Assembly: GCA_051294375.1 (NCBI GenBank)
Contig: CM119270.1
Span: forward strand, 17,301,070 to 17,365,069
Reading direction: 5' to 3'
Source of the DNA: Paraspadella gotoi
Taxonomy: Eukaryota; Chaetognatha
Length of the DNA: 64,000 nucleotides
Positions 11,826-21,298 of this stretch are shown in pieces (position 1 is the stretch's first letter; each line of letters opens with the position of its first letter). The position numbers and the translations under genes were made by a program. The notes under the pieces were generated by a model that had not been told where the DNA came from, did no database searches, and saw only the letters and a program-made list of their open reading frames with translations.

Positions 11826-14800
11826 AAAGAAACACAAAGAAACCTTCTCTTCCCTTCAACATCCCTTTCCTCAATCACCAGCACCATCAACACCCCTCAC
11901 ACGAGGACGAGGAGATTCACCGTCTCAACCACCTTCGCCCCGATGAGTTCGTCCACTCCTTCGGCGACGACGTCTCGATGGGCGACTTCAAGCGAATCCG
12001 CGACGCCATCCGGGCGAAGAAGAAGAGGGACAAGATCATGAGCAAGCAGATGAGAAGATGAGTTGAGGGGATGAGATGGGGAGACAAGAAGGAGATGGAA
12101 ATTATCCAAGTTCATGAGCAGATGAGTTTGATATGGAAAACGAGGCGAGATTTTTAGTTCGCATCGATAATTTAATCTCATTCAATTCCATTTGCATTTT
12201 GCAGTTTGGAAGGACTCGAATTTATTTTTGACATTTTCGGGAGTAATCGTGTCATGATTCGCGGAACTCGGGCCAAAATTATACTTGATTGACTTATATT
12301 CGATGGGTATCATATTTCGTACCGGTCCAATGTATTTTATGATAATTAGACGCATATTAGACAATTAAAACTATTTCATTTTCTGTTACTAATTGTATAA
12401 GGTTTTTTTCCCGTCTATAACCAGTAGTAATCATCATATGTTTAAATTTCTTTGAACCTTAGAAGCTTAATATTCTAGTATTAATTAACTAGCTATTCAT
12501 AAGATTAAAATAAAGATGTCATCGTTAATGCTTGGGCTTTCTGGGGTCAAAGAAAGGGATAAAAATAGGGCAATCGGTGGCGGTGGGAAGATACGTCACC
12601 TCTCTCTCTCTCTCTCTCTCCCTCTCCCTTCCTCCCTCCAAGTATTCCAAGCAGTTGCGCCGAGAGAATGCCCGACGCGGTCGCGGATCCTCCAAGGCCT
12701 CCAAGAAGTTGTCCAAGATGTTGAAGAAGGAAAACAAGAGATACTTGAGGAGGAGGAACAAGATGTGGGCGCAGGAGGACGCTCTCGTCAGGCAGGAGAG
12801 GATCGCCGACAGGCTCGATCAGGCCGTCGAGGAAGGGGACGCCGTGGTGAGTGCAGGGGGGGGTTAAGGGGACGGTCAAGGTTTGGTGAGGTCAGGATGG
12901 AAAGTAAGTTTAGATATAAGTGAGATAATATTATTTTCGGTTGTTCGATATTGTAGCAGATATAGTTATATCTTGGAGGTGCGTCTGTGTTGATAATGAT
13001 GACGATGACGATGATGATGACGACGACGACGACGAAGTAAGTAAGTAAACGAAACTGGTTCCTACAATAATGATGTTATAGACTGTACTGAATCAACCAT
13101 GTTGAATTCGAAATAAAAACGCATAATAATATCACTAGATCTGCATGAAAGAAAAAAAGGGATTAACATAAATTAATGCGTCACGATAACATTTAATTAA
13201 TGATTTAGAATACAAGTCAGTGAGAGAGACGTTGACAGTTCCAAGTGATTCATCAAAAACATTTTGAGTCCAACAAAGGAAGACTCGGTAAGATCGAGGG
13301 AGTCCTTGTGACATTCATTGTTTCTTTCTTCCAGCACTTGCACGACGCGTTTCACCACCACGATCACGGCGAAGACTTTCACGGCTCCTATCACCCTCAC
13401 AATCATTTTCACGGGGAACACTTTGGTGATTTGCACTACGATCAAGTTCAGGACGATGAAGATTTCCCAGATTTCGAGGGTGAAAGTGGGGGGGTGTGAA
13501 AGTAGGGATGGTGGAAGTTGGTGGAGTTGGCCGGAGAGGGGGGGGGGATATATTTCCAAAAGGGAACCCCCCATTTGTGTCCTTAATCACTGAACATATA
13601 TTTTTATATTCACTAATATTTGCAGGAATAAGTTTGAATTGTTTGTGACAACGATTTATTTTTTTTCATAAATCGTTGTCACAAACAAATAAAACTTATT
13701 CCTGCAAATTCCTAAAGCAACGAAACGAAAGGATTACACAATAAACCCTAATATTGAATTCAATATATTCAATTCCTAATAATTATCCCTAACTCTAACC
13801 TTAACCTTAAGTCTAACCCTAAACCCTAATCCCTAATCTTAAACCCTAATCCCTGATCTTAAACCCTAATCTCTAACACTAAACCCTAATTCCTAATCTT
13901 AAACCCTAATCCCTAATCTTAAACACTAATCTCTAACCCAAAACCCTAATCCCTGATCTTAAACCCTAATCCCTGATCTTAAACCCTAATCCCTAATCTT
14001 AAACCCTAATCCCTAACCCTAAACCCTAATCCCTCATCTTAAACCCTAATCCCAACTCTTAAACCCTAATGTCTAACCCTAAACCCAAGTCCCTAACCTT
14101 AATCCCTGACCCTAATCGCTAACCTCATTCCTAACCCTAATCCTTAACCTAATCAATATCATATTCCCTAAACTTACCCAAACTGTAAACCTAAAGATCG
14201 ACTCGATTCTGAATATAAGATAAAATGGGTCGTTCTGGGAAAATAAAGCCGTAGTGAAGCGTCGAGGGTTTGTAAGGTCCCAACCGAAATGTGAAATAGG
14301 AAAGAATAAAAACGGAAATAGATTCCTAAGAAATTAAACGAATCTGAGGAAAATCAAATTCAAATTAATATTAAATAAAAAAAGATAAAAATTGAATTGT
14401 AAGAGAGAGAAGGAAAAAAAAAAGGAAACGTAATGAAATGAAAAAAAAAAAAAAAAATTGAGATGGAAATAAAAAATCGAATCAAATCTGGAATCACGTG
14501 ACTAAATCGAGACGAATATCGGAGATGGGAATCGGAGATGGGAATCGGAGATGGGAAGCGGAGATGGGAATCGGAGATGGGAATCGGAGATGGGAATCGG
14601 AGATGGGAAGCGGAGATTGGAATCGGGGATGGGAAGCGAAGATGGGAAGCGGAGATAGAAATGGAAATCACGTATGAAGATCTTGGAAAGAAATCGTTGA
14701 TAGAGATCTTAGATGGAAATCGTTAATGGAACAAAAAAAAAAGATTTTTCGACGAGAGATGTCGCGTCATTCATTCGTCGTTTCCTACTTCGGATGTAAT

Positions 14801-16639
14801 AACTAAAATGGAAGACGAACCGGTTATAGAGATCCACGTTTCCGTATTAAGCGGCGTCGGCTGCTCCTGCCGCTGATGTCTCTCCTGCTGCCGCAGCTGA
14901 GTAGAAGATGTTTGGAAGAACGTCAAATAGATAAAAGGATCTTTAAGAACCACCTTCGCCGAAATACGAACAATTGGTCTTTAACTATGTTCGGCTCTTA
15001 AACTATAATAATAAATATTAAATAATAATATTAATAATAATATAATAACAATAATAACAATAATAATTATAATTATTATTATTTATTTTTCTCGATTCCT
15101 CAGACACGGTTACGACTCCCCACGAAAAGAGAGTTCATCTTAAACCTTCCGGTAGTCGTCGTCGTCGTCGTCGTCGTCGACGCGACGTGTCACCGGCGCA
15201 ACTGGACGATCTACTCGAGAGAGAATCGGAGAAGACGAAGCGACGAGCGGCTGGAGACTCGGGGGAAGACAGTGAGTCGGAGGAAGGAAGGGTGAGACTG
15301 AGAGCGTGTGGAAGGCGGGGAGCCGGAGTAAAGTGTGGATACTGGATAAGGTTGAAGGCGAGTGGAGTCGAAAGAAGCAGTATATATTGTAAATTTGAAA
15401 ATTGTATTGTATTGTTTTGTATTGTATTGCATGAATGAATTTCGATTGTACGAATTTCATGCGTAGAGGAAAAAAAGAAGAAACAAACAAATATGAAAAA
15501 TTGCAAGATTACTCGTTTTAAATACTATATTAGACTTTAAAATTTTATATTAAAATTTAAAAATAAATGTAAAAATTTAATACATTTCACAATATATTAG
15601 ACTTAAACATATTCTTTATATAAAGTATATTCTTTTATAATGTAATGGGGAGAGGGATGTTAGTGTTGACTTCAGGAAATAAAGGGAACATCTATACGAC
15701 ACAAAGTTAAAAGTTAATATATGTTAGTATATGTTAGTATATGTTAGTATATGTATGTAAAAAGATGTGAATCGTGAACCCGCGAAACCTTTTCTGGAAT
15801 GATGGGGTCGAGTATTTTTCGTTCCAACCTTCACATCTGAGGATGACAGTTTTTCTTTTTCGCCAACTGAATCATCGCAGATTTTTTCTTTTTTTGTTTT
15901 CTGTTAAAAAAACGACGAATTTAGTGAGATGCATAACTAATTTTTTTCAGGGTTAACCTAAAAGTTATTTTTTATTTAATATAGATTTTTTAAAAAAAAG
16001 TACAGAGTAATTGAGTGACAATAAAGAAAGTGATATACTTATTTTATGAAAAGCGATCGTTTTAGAGAAATATGCAATGGAACCAAACCACGCCTTCGAC
16101 GTCATTTCGCCAACCCTTGATACGATTGGTCGAGAAGGAATCTAATAGTCGACCAATAGGAAATCTCGATTGAGGAAATTTTGCGATTACTTTATCGTTC
16201 CCTATTATTAAGTCTTGAAACGATTAGGAAACCATGGTAACCTAAGAATTGTGATGTCTTTTTGTTCATTTGTTCGTAAAAGCGACGGACGACGCGGATC
16301 GAACGCCCGTCGGATTCGATCCTAACGACGACCTCTTCGACGATTTGACGGCGGCGGTGGGCGAACTCCAAGAGGTCGGGAGTGGCGGCGCCGGAGGACA
16401 AAGCGGAGATTGGATGACAGAGAGAAATCGAGAAAGCCATTGATAATGGATTTGAGAGGAGAAGGAAGGTGAGAGGGAGAGGGGAGAGAGAGAGAGAGGG
16501 AGGAGAGAGAGAGAGACAGTTCAATATCACCCTCGTGTCCCGATTATTTCCATTTTCCAGAGAGATTTCAATCGATCACAAGCTTCACGATTCTGATCGA
16601 AGACGGAAATTCGCTGAGAAACTTCGCGGCAAAAATTGA
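5952..16639 (+). CDS. His/Asp/Arg-rich, Cys-poor protein; 12-exon model
   Basis: Gene-level entry. The exons are 5952-6018, 8267-8306, 8591-8668, 10597-10729, 11465-11511, 11629-11765, 11882-12049, 12643-12846, 13335-13479, 15104-15271, 16283-16374 and 16565-16639. Every junction is phase-compatible and keeps one frame to a TGA, giving about 450 residues. The 5' end is missing; the gaps at 5465-5634 and 5721-5820 lie upstream. The predicted protein has one Cys, several Asp/Glu runs, three His-rich segments, a Lys/Arg-rich helical stretch in the middle, and nine consecutive Arg encoded by a CGT tract. No known domain is recognised. The composition resembles metal-binding or mineral-associated secreted acidic proteins, or a nuclear scaffold; the sequence does not decide. 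The two first exons and the last junction are the least secure. Confidence 0.65.
6842..6955 (-). mobile_element. possible end of a hAT-like DNA transposon
   Basis: The segment is full of GGAGCTGGAGTT / GAGCTGAGCTG words and stops at CATCCCTG. On the minus strand it begins CAGGGATGTGGAGCTGG, the kind of start seen at hAT termini. The second end was not found, so it may be a fragment. Confidence 0.3.
7178..7222 (+). repeat. (GA)n microsatellite in the putative first intron
   Basis: Uninterrupted GA dinucleotides. The surrounding 6019-8266 shows no other supported exon. Confidence 0.9.
8267..8306 (+). CDS. candidate exon 2 (short, basic)
   Basis: The acceptor TTTTCGTCGTAG and donor TTCG|GTCAAG bound 40 bases. 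The frame that fits both neighbours reads TRNQRRQRQARFF. All three frames are open, so this call rests only on phase fit. Confidence 0.3.
8591..8668 (+). CDS. exon 3 of the His/Asp-rich gene model
   Basis: Acceptor GCGTTTCTACAG and donor GTAG|GTAGTC. The frame reads TALDMEIYRYVRHEESDDMR and VNISV. It ends in phase 1, exactly what the exon at 10597 needs. Confidence 0.6.
9632..9664 (+). repeat. dispersed repeat word, copy 1
   Basis: AACCAATATAAACATTATTC followed by ATTCATTCAATAAAT recurs almost unchanged at 26068-26104 and, with errors, at 27294-27334. It probably marks one end of an interspersed repeat that also covers the AT-rich text at 9540-9840. Confidence 0.45.
10155..10235 (+). repeat. 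(GA)n tract
   Basis: GA dinucleotides with a few extra G/A bases. Confidence 0.85.
10300..10547 (+). repeat. (GATA)n tetranucleotide array
   Basis: About 245 bases of AGAT units with AAAT interruptions, ending 50 bases before exon 4 of the His/Asp-rich model. Confidence 0.9.
10597..10729 (+). CDS. exon 4 of the His/Asp-rich gene model
   Basis: Acceptor TTTCCACTCAG and donor AAGAG|GTCGG bound 133 bases. The frame reads THSRKKAWDFVDADDSDDY, IDVEHKDGAYVGM and RAAPRPLRGFK. Acidic and aromatic residues alternate. GC content is far above the flanking introns. Confidence 0.75.
11050..11242 (+). repeat. direct duplicate flanking a 10-N gap
   Basis: About 85 bases beginning TTAACTAAGTCACGTC occur at 11050-11135 and again at 11157-11242 with three or so differences, either side of the gap 11147-11156. 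It is most likely two unmerged copies of one sequence. Confidence 0.75.
11465..11511 (+). CDS. exon 5 (47 bases) of the His/Asp-rich gene model
   Basis: Acceptor CTATTTTCAG and donor GGGAG|GTATTC. The split codons join cleanly to give RVDHHPLSEKIRSRMG. Confidence 0.7.
11629..11765 (+). CDS. exon 6, Asp run and first His-rich segment
   Basis: Acceptor TTTTTATTGTCAG and donor CAT|GTGAGA. The frame reads SNVQDDDDDEDDVIHVIRRP, then LHADDHHHDEESHGVLHH and LGSKLKH. The Asp run is written by a GAC tract. The donor merges into a (GA)n repeat (11766-11820). Confidence 0.8.
11882..12049 (+). CDS. exon 7, His-rich then Lys/Arg-rich
   Basis: Acceptor CTCAATCACCAG. The frame reads HHQHPSHEDEEIHRLNHLRP, DEFVHSFGDDVSMGDFKRI and RDAIRAKKKRDKIMSKQ. 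At the 3' end (CAG at 12047-12049) the next bases are ATGAGAAG where GTGAGAAG would be a perfect donor. If nothing is spliced here, the frame ends three codons later at TGA (12059-12061). The next exon fits in phase 0, so I treat the site as a variant or misread donor. Confidence 0.75.
12643..12846 (+). CDS. exon 8, Lys/Arg-rich helical stretch
   Basis: A strong CT tract ending CCTCCCTCCAAG precedes it, and the donor is GTG|GTGAGT. 68 codons in phase 0 include YSKQLRRENARRGRGSSKAS, KKLSKMLKKENKRYLRRRNK, MWAQEDALVRQERIADRL and DQAVEEGDAV. The periodic charge pattern suggests a long helix or coiled coil. A second AG lies 12 bases downstream and would remove YSKQ. Confidence 0.8.
13335..13479 (+). 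CDS. exon 9, very His-rich
   Basis: Acceptor TTTCTTTCTTCCAG and donor GAGG|GTGAAA. 48 codons include 13 His: HLHDAFHHHDHGEDFHGSYH, PHNHFHGEHFGDLHYDQVQ, DDEDFPDFE. His alternating with Asp and Glu is the pattern of divalent-metal-binding segments. That function is inference. Confidence 0.8.
13618..13711. repeat. near-perfect hairpin, about 42-base arms
   Basis: ATTTGCAGGAATAAGTTT... at 13618 is matched on the opposite strand by the sequence ending at 13711. The arms differ at about three positions and enclose a loop of about ten bases (TTTTTTTTCA). It could be a MITE, a fold-back element or a small-RNA precursor. Confidence 0.7.
13780..14160 (+). repeat. degenerate telomere-like array, 20-base unit
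   Basis: The unit AAACCCTAATCCCTAATCTT repeats about 18 times with drift. The core CCCTAA/CCTAA resembles animal telomere repeats, but the unit is longer and internal to the scaffold. Confidence 0.75.
14521..14665 (+). repeat. 13-base minisatellite GGAGATGGGAATC
   Basis: About 11 copies with AAGC/AATC variation, in the intron between exons 9 and 10 of the His/Asp-rich model. The rest of 14160-15100 is AT-rich with A-runs. Confidence 0.8.
15104..15271 (+). CDS. exon 10, contains a run of nine Arg
   Basis: Acceptor CTCGATTCCTCAG and donor GACA|GTGAGT. The frame reads TVTTPHEKRVHLKPSGS, nine Arg (CGT tract plus CGA and CGC), DVSPAQLDDLLERESEKT and KRRAAGDSGED. The Arg run could act as a nuclear targeting or proprotein cleavage signal. 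Both are guesses. A later donor (AGG|GTGAGA at 15291) would be in phase 0 and does not fit the next exon. Confidence 0.75.
16283..16374 (+). CDS. exon 11, acidic
   Basis: Acceptor TTTGTTCGTAAAAG and donor CAAGAG|GTCGGG. The frame reads TDDADRTPVGFDPNDDLFD then DLTAAVGELQE. Reading through the donor instead reaches a TGA at 16441-16443, which would make this the last exon with an alternative Gly-rich tail. Confidence 0.65.
16565..16639 (+). CDS. last exon of the His/Asp-rich gene model
   Basis: A pyrimidine tract ends CCATTTTCCAGAGAG, offering acceptors two bases apart. With the third AG the frame reads ISIDHKLHDSDRRRKFAEKL RGKN and stops at TGA 16637-16639. With the second AG another open frame (RFQSITSFTILIEDGNSLRN) runs on into a poly-A tract, so the true C-terminus is uncertain. 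An ATTAAA lies at about 16730. Confidence 0.5.
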   Translation: MSIDHKLHDSDRRRKFAEKLRGKN

Positions 16640-16852
16640 AAAAAAAAAAAAAAAAAAATCGGGGAAAAAATTAAAGTTTGTGTTGATGATATAATATTTC
16701 TTGAGAAAAATTAATAGAAATTTGTTAATTAAATTTTAATGAAGTGAAAACCACATTAAGACTTATTAAGAAAAAAAAAGCCTTGTGATTAGCGGTGACA
16801 AATTTTGACGTAATTGTAGTAAGTCGTAAGTCGTAAGTCGTGACCCAGTGTC

Positions 16853-16905
16853 TCATTGACTAATACCATCAGCAAATGACCATTAGGTACCGGAATCGAT
16901 GGCCT
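16853..16905 (+). repeat. dispersed repeat fragment, copy 1
   Basis: CTCATTGACTAATACCATCAGCAAATGACC followed by ATTAGGTACCGG is shared with 49131-49180, with about five differences. It lies beyond the end of the His/Asp-rich gene and probably marks an interspersed element. Confidence 0.55.
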
Positions 16906-17459
16906 ATCGTACCTAACAAGGGGCAAGCGTGAGGACTGCCGTTAACCGACTTGGGGGCCTGGAAAACCCTAAAAAACTAGTTTCCAAGCCCAGGACCCGT
17001 CCGAGGGGTCACAGAAGATTCGTAGTGTTCACTGTTCAGCCCACATTATTCACGTTAAAAAATATGTTCGCAGTGATGAAGGATACGCTAAAACGGACGT
17101 CTCAAGTTATGTCACGAACAATACCATAACTGAAGCTACAAGCGATACCAAAAATGGGGCTTTCGAACGTCAACGTGATGTTTGCCTGCCACGCTGAAAG
17201 GATGAGAGGCGCGAGATGGAGATTCCCCGTTTTCTGGTGGAAATGTGGGCCATGTTGCGGGCAATCCCGGTGGACCAGTTTTGTAGAGTTGTTCATTTTA
17301 TTGTTTACACGTCTAGAGATAATTATCGTTTTGGTCAAACGTAAATTAACTTAAATTACGTAAATTACTTGTTAGTTTTAAGCGAATGTGGGCGGGCGAC
17401 GATGTTGGTGATTTGGCTTCTCTTACCCGTGTTACTCCGATCGTAGACGGAATTGGCTC

Positions 17460-19770
17460 TTTCGTCTTCCCAGTTCGTGGTCGTCGTTCGTCGTTCGTCG
17501 TCGTTCGTCGTCGTATGTCGTTCGTCGTCGTCGTAGGTCATCGTCGTGGTCGTCGTTCGTCGTCATCGTTCGTCGTCATCGTTCGTACGTCGTTCTCTTC
17601 GTCATCATCGTCGTACGTCATCGTCGTACGTCAGTTCGTCGTACGTCATCGTCGTCGTTCGTCGTCGTCATCGTCGTACGTCATCGTCGTACGTCATCGT
17701 CGTCGTTCGTCGTCGTCATCGTCGTTCGTCATCGTCGTTCGTCGTCGTCATCGTCGTTTGTCGTCGTCGTCATCGTCGTACGTCATCGTCGTCGTTGGTC
17801 GTCATCGTCGTCGTCGTCGTCGTTCGTTGTCATCGTCGTTCCTCATCGTTCGTCGTCATCGTCGTTCGTCATCGTCGTTCGTCGTCGTCATCGTCGTTTG
17901 TCGTCGTACGTCATCGTCGTCGTTCGTCGTCGTAGGTCATCGTCGTGCGTCGTCGTTCGTCGTCATCGTTCGTCGTCATCGTGTCGTAGTCGTTCCTCGT
18001 CATCATCGTCGTACGTCATCGTCGTACGTCATCGTCGTACGTCATCGTCGTCGTTCGTCGTCGTCATCGTCGTACGTCATCGTCGTATCGTCAGTCGTCG
18101 TCGTTCGTCGTCGTCATCGTCGTTCGTCATCGTCGTTCGTCGTCGTCATCGTCGTTTGTCGTCGTACGTCATCGTCGTACGTCATCGTCGTCGTTGGTCG
18201 TATCGTCGTCGTCGTCGTCGTTCGTTGTCATCGTCGTTCCTCATCGTTCGTCGTCATCGTCGTTCGTCATCGTCGTTCGTCGTCGTCATCGTCGTTTGTC
18301 GTCGTACGTCATCGTCGTCGTTCGTCATCGTCATCGTCGTCGTCATCGTTCGTCGTCGTTCCTCGTCATCATCGTCGTACGTAATCGTCGTCGTTCGTCG
18401 TTGGTCGTCATCGTCGTCGTCGTCATCGTTCGTTGTCATCGTCGTTCCTCATTCGTATCGGTACGTCATTCGTCGTTCGTCGTTTAGTCATCGTGGTGTT
18501 CGTCGTCTCGTCGTTATATGTCGTATCGTTTGATCCCGTCGTACGTCATCGTGTACGTCCGTCGTTCATCGTCGTCGTGTCCCCGTTTCCCGTCTCGCGT
18601 CATCGTCGGTGATCCTCGTCGTTCGTTCGTCATCGTCGTTCCGTCGATCGGTCGTCACTCGTCTGTACGTCATGCGTCGTAAGTCATGGTATCGTCGCGT
18701 TGTCGTCATCGTGTCGTCGTCGGTCGTTCGTTGTCATCGCGTCGCGTTCCTCATGCGTTCGTCGCGCTCATCGTCGTTCGTTCATCGTCGTTCTGTCGTC
18801 GTCATCAAATATCGGCGTTTCGTCGTCGTACGTCATCGTCGTCGTTCGTCTCGGTCATCCGTCGTCGTCATCGTTCGTGGTCGTCGTTTCCTCGTCATCA
18901 TCGGGTCGTACGTATCATCGTCGTCGTTTATCGTCCACGTTGGTTCCGTCATCGGTCGGTCCGTCGTCGTCGTCGTTCGTTGTCATCGTCGTTCCTCATC
19001 GTTTCGTGCGTCATCGTCGTTCGTCATCGTCGTTTCGTACGTCGTCATCGTCGTTTGTCGTCGTACGTTCATCGTCGTCGTTTCGTCATCGTCAGTTTCG
19101 TCGTCGTCATCGTTCGTCGTCGTTCCTCGTCATCATCGTCGTACGTAATCGTCGTCGTTCGTCGTTGGTACGTCTCGTCGTCGTCGTCGTCGTTCGTTGT
19201 CATCGTTCGTTCCTCATCGTTCGTCGTCAATCTGTCGTTCGGGTCATCGTCGTTCGTCGTCAGTCATCGTCGTTTGTCGTCGTACGTCATCGTCGTACGT
19301 CATCGTCGTCGTCGTCGTTCGTCTCGTCATCGGAGTCGTCATTCCTCGCATGCGTTCCGTCGTCATCGTCGTTGTCAGTGTCGTTCCTCCGTCCCATCGC
19401 GTACGTCATCGTGTCGTTCGTGTTGGTCGTAATCGTCGTCTCGTCGTGTTCGTTGTCATCGTCGTTCCTCATCGTCGTTCGTCGTTCATCGTCCGTTCGT
19501 CATCGTCGTTCTGCTCGTCGTACGTCATATCGTCTCGTCGTTCCTGTTTCATCGTCATCGTCGTGTTCGTCTCGAGTCGTTTCGTCGTCGTCATCGTCGT
19601 TTGCGTCGTACGTGCATCGTCGTTGACGTCATCGTCGTTCGGTCGGCGAGGTCATCGCCGCTGTCAGTTCGTGTCTCGTGTCGTGTCTGTCAGTCATCGT
19701 CGTACGTCATCGCCGCGTTGCTCGTTGGTCGTCGTCTCCATCGTCTGCTCGTCGTCATCGTCGCTCTTCC
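17460..19770 (+). repeat. TCG-rich super-array (CATCGTCGTTCGTCGT-type), 2.3 kb
   Basis: Short words TCGTCG, CATCG, TACGTC and TTCGT alternate over 2.3 kb. A longer segment recurs at about 17791, 18194 and, degraded, later, so there is a higher-order period near 400 bases. From about 18480 onward single-base insertions become frequent. Long open frames exist on both strands, but they are Arg/Val/Ser-only by-products. Confidence 0.9.
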
Positions 19771-20706
19771 CCAGTTTCACTCGCCTTTAGAACAACTCAT
19801 CCGAGGTTCTGTTTTCACCTCCGTAAATCATTTGTTGTCGTCGTCGTTTTCACTTTGTCACTGTCATCGTTTTGCGTTGAGGGCGTCTGCGTCGTTGTCA
19901 TTCTGGATGTCAGGTTTTATGTCGGATTTGTAAATATGACTTACTTAGGTTTTTTTTTCACCCTTGTCATTGTCTCCTTCTTTGTCAGCGTCGCCCTTGT
20001 CATTGTCATCGCATTTCCCGCAACTTGTTCGCTGATTAACTTTTCACAGTCAATAATAACCGTTAAAATCCTGACATTTAGTCATTTCGATTTCACAATT
20101 TTCCAAAGTGCCCTGTCTCTCTCTCTTTTTTTTTTAAATTGACTGTTTCGATTCAAACCATCTTTCGATACATTTACAATTTAAAACTAAAGTTTTTGGC
20201 ACGCTTATAATTTTTATAATTTTTATAATTTTTATAATTTTTATAATTTTTATAATTTTTATAATGCGCTCTCCCGACCACGAAATTTTGTAATTTCTCG
20301 CTATCTTGATCCAAGGAGAAAAATATTGGAAAAACCGCGCAACACGTAAAAAAAAAATTAAAAAAAAGAACAACAAAAAAAAAAATAAAAATAAAACGAT
20401 GTGTTAAAATTACTTTTAATATTTTTTTTAAATTGTGCGCCTTTTAAATTCCGTTAAATGTTCATGAGTGCTTCCAATTTTTTACAAATTATTCTTATTT
20501 GGTTAGTACTCTATTGTTTTTCACGCAGCAGGTTTGCGTTTATAACCTTAATTTACCGACTTACAAAAGTCATTCGTCCGTCAATGATCGTAACAAATAA
20601 CAATGGTTCATTGTACCGCAATATGCAAAGCTTGAAATGTTTCCGCTTGGATAAGTTAAGGCACGGTACAGGCGGTCGTCTTGTTCCGAGATTAAAAAAA
20701 ATCGTA

Positions 20707-20741
<35 letters not shown>

Positions 20742-21190
20742 GGACTTTCTCGATTTTCTCGCGAGATTGGCAAATTGTCAACGGCGTCTAGATTAAGCGG
20801 AGGGTGAGTAAAAAGGTGAGGTGATGTGAGGGAAGGGGAGACTAGAAGGGAAGAATAGGAGTCAAGTGGGATTATTGAGTGTTACTGTGAATTGGATCGT
20901 AGTTATTTGTGAATCATTTGAATAGTGAAAGAGTGAATTAATTAAGTAGCGAAGTTGCGATGTTATTGAGTTATATACCTACTACCTAGTGTGTGAATGA
21001 GTTGAGTAGTGGAGGATAAAGTAATGAAATCTTATCTTATCTTATCGCTGGAAAATAGGGTATTATTATGTACGGAGCAGAAACCAGAAGAAACTGCTCA
21101 AGCGGATAATGAGCTGAAAAATCACGATTCCTTTGCGAAATCCAGGTTGTACTGGAATGGCTTAATGACTGGTTCACCCGATGTGAATAA
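19771..21190. other. no gene recognised
   Basis: It holds a 10-base (TATAATTTTT)n array at about 20210-20266 and a TCG tract at 20707-20741. A plus frame 20458-20796 is open for 112 codons, but 12 of them are Val from the TCG tract and there are no homology signals. A second plus frame, 21009-21212, is open for 67 codons and also unrecognised. Confidence 0.4.
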
Positions 21191-21207
21191 AAACCGCGAT
21201 TGTACGC

Positions 21208-21298
21208 TATAATATAATATAATATAATATAATATAATATAATATAATATAATATAATATAATATAATATAATATAATATAATATAAGCTAATATAAT
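21208..21298 (+). repeat. (AATAT)n pentanucleotide array
   Basis: About 18 nearly perfect copies of TATAA/AATAT. Confidence 0.9.

Noticed and set aside
13780-14160. CRISPR-like array
   Set aside because: The repeats are contiguous and have no spacers, and the genome is eukaryotic. The same applies to the 42-base and 13-base arrays.
14800-14960. Possible extra exon (MEDEPVIEIHVSVLSG or an Arg/Leu-rich alternative) between exons 9 and 10
   Set aside because: Exons 9 and 10 already join in phase. Neither reading has both splice sites.
17386-19933. Very long open frames (up to 332 codons) on the plus strand
   Set aside because: They are translations of the TCG-rich array, consist almost only of Arg, Val, Ser and His, and occur in several frames at once.
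20458-20796. 112-codon plus frame with a hydrophobic start
   Set aside because: Val run from a TCG tract, AT-rich start, no splice or homology signals.
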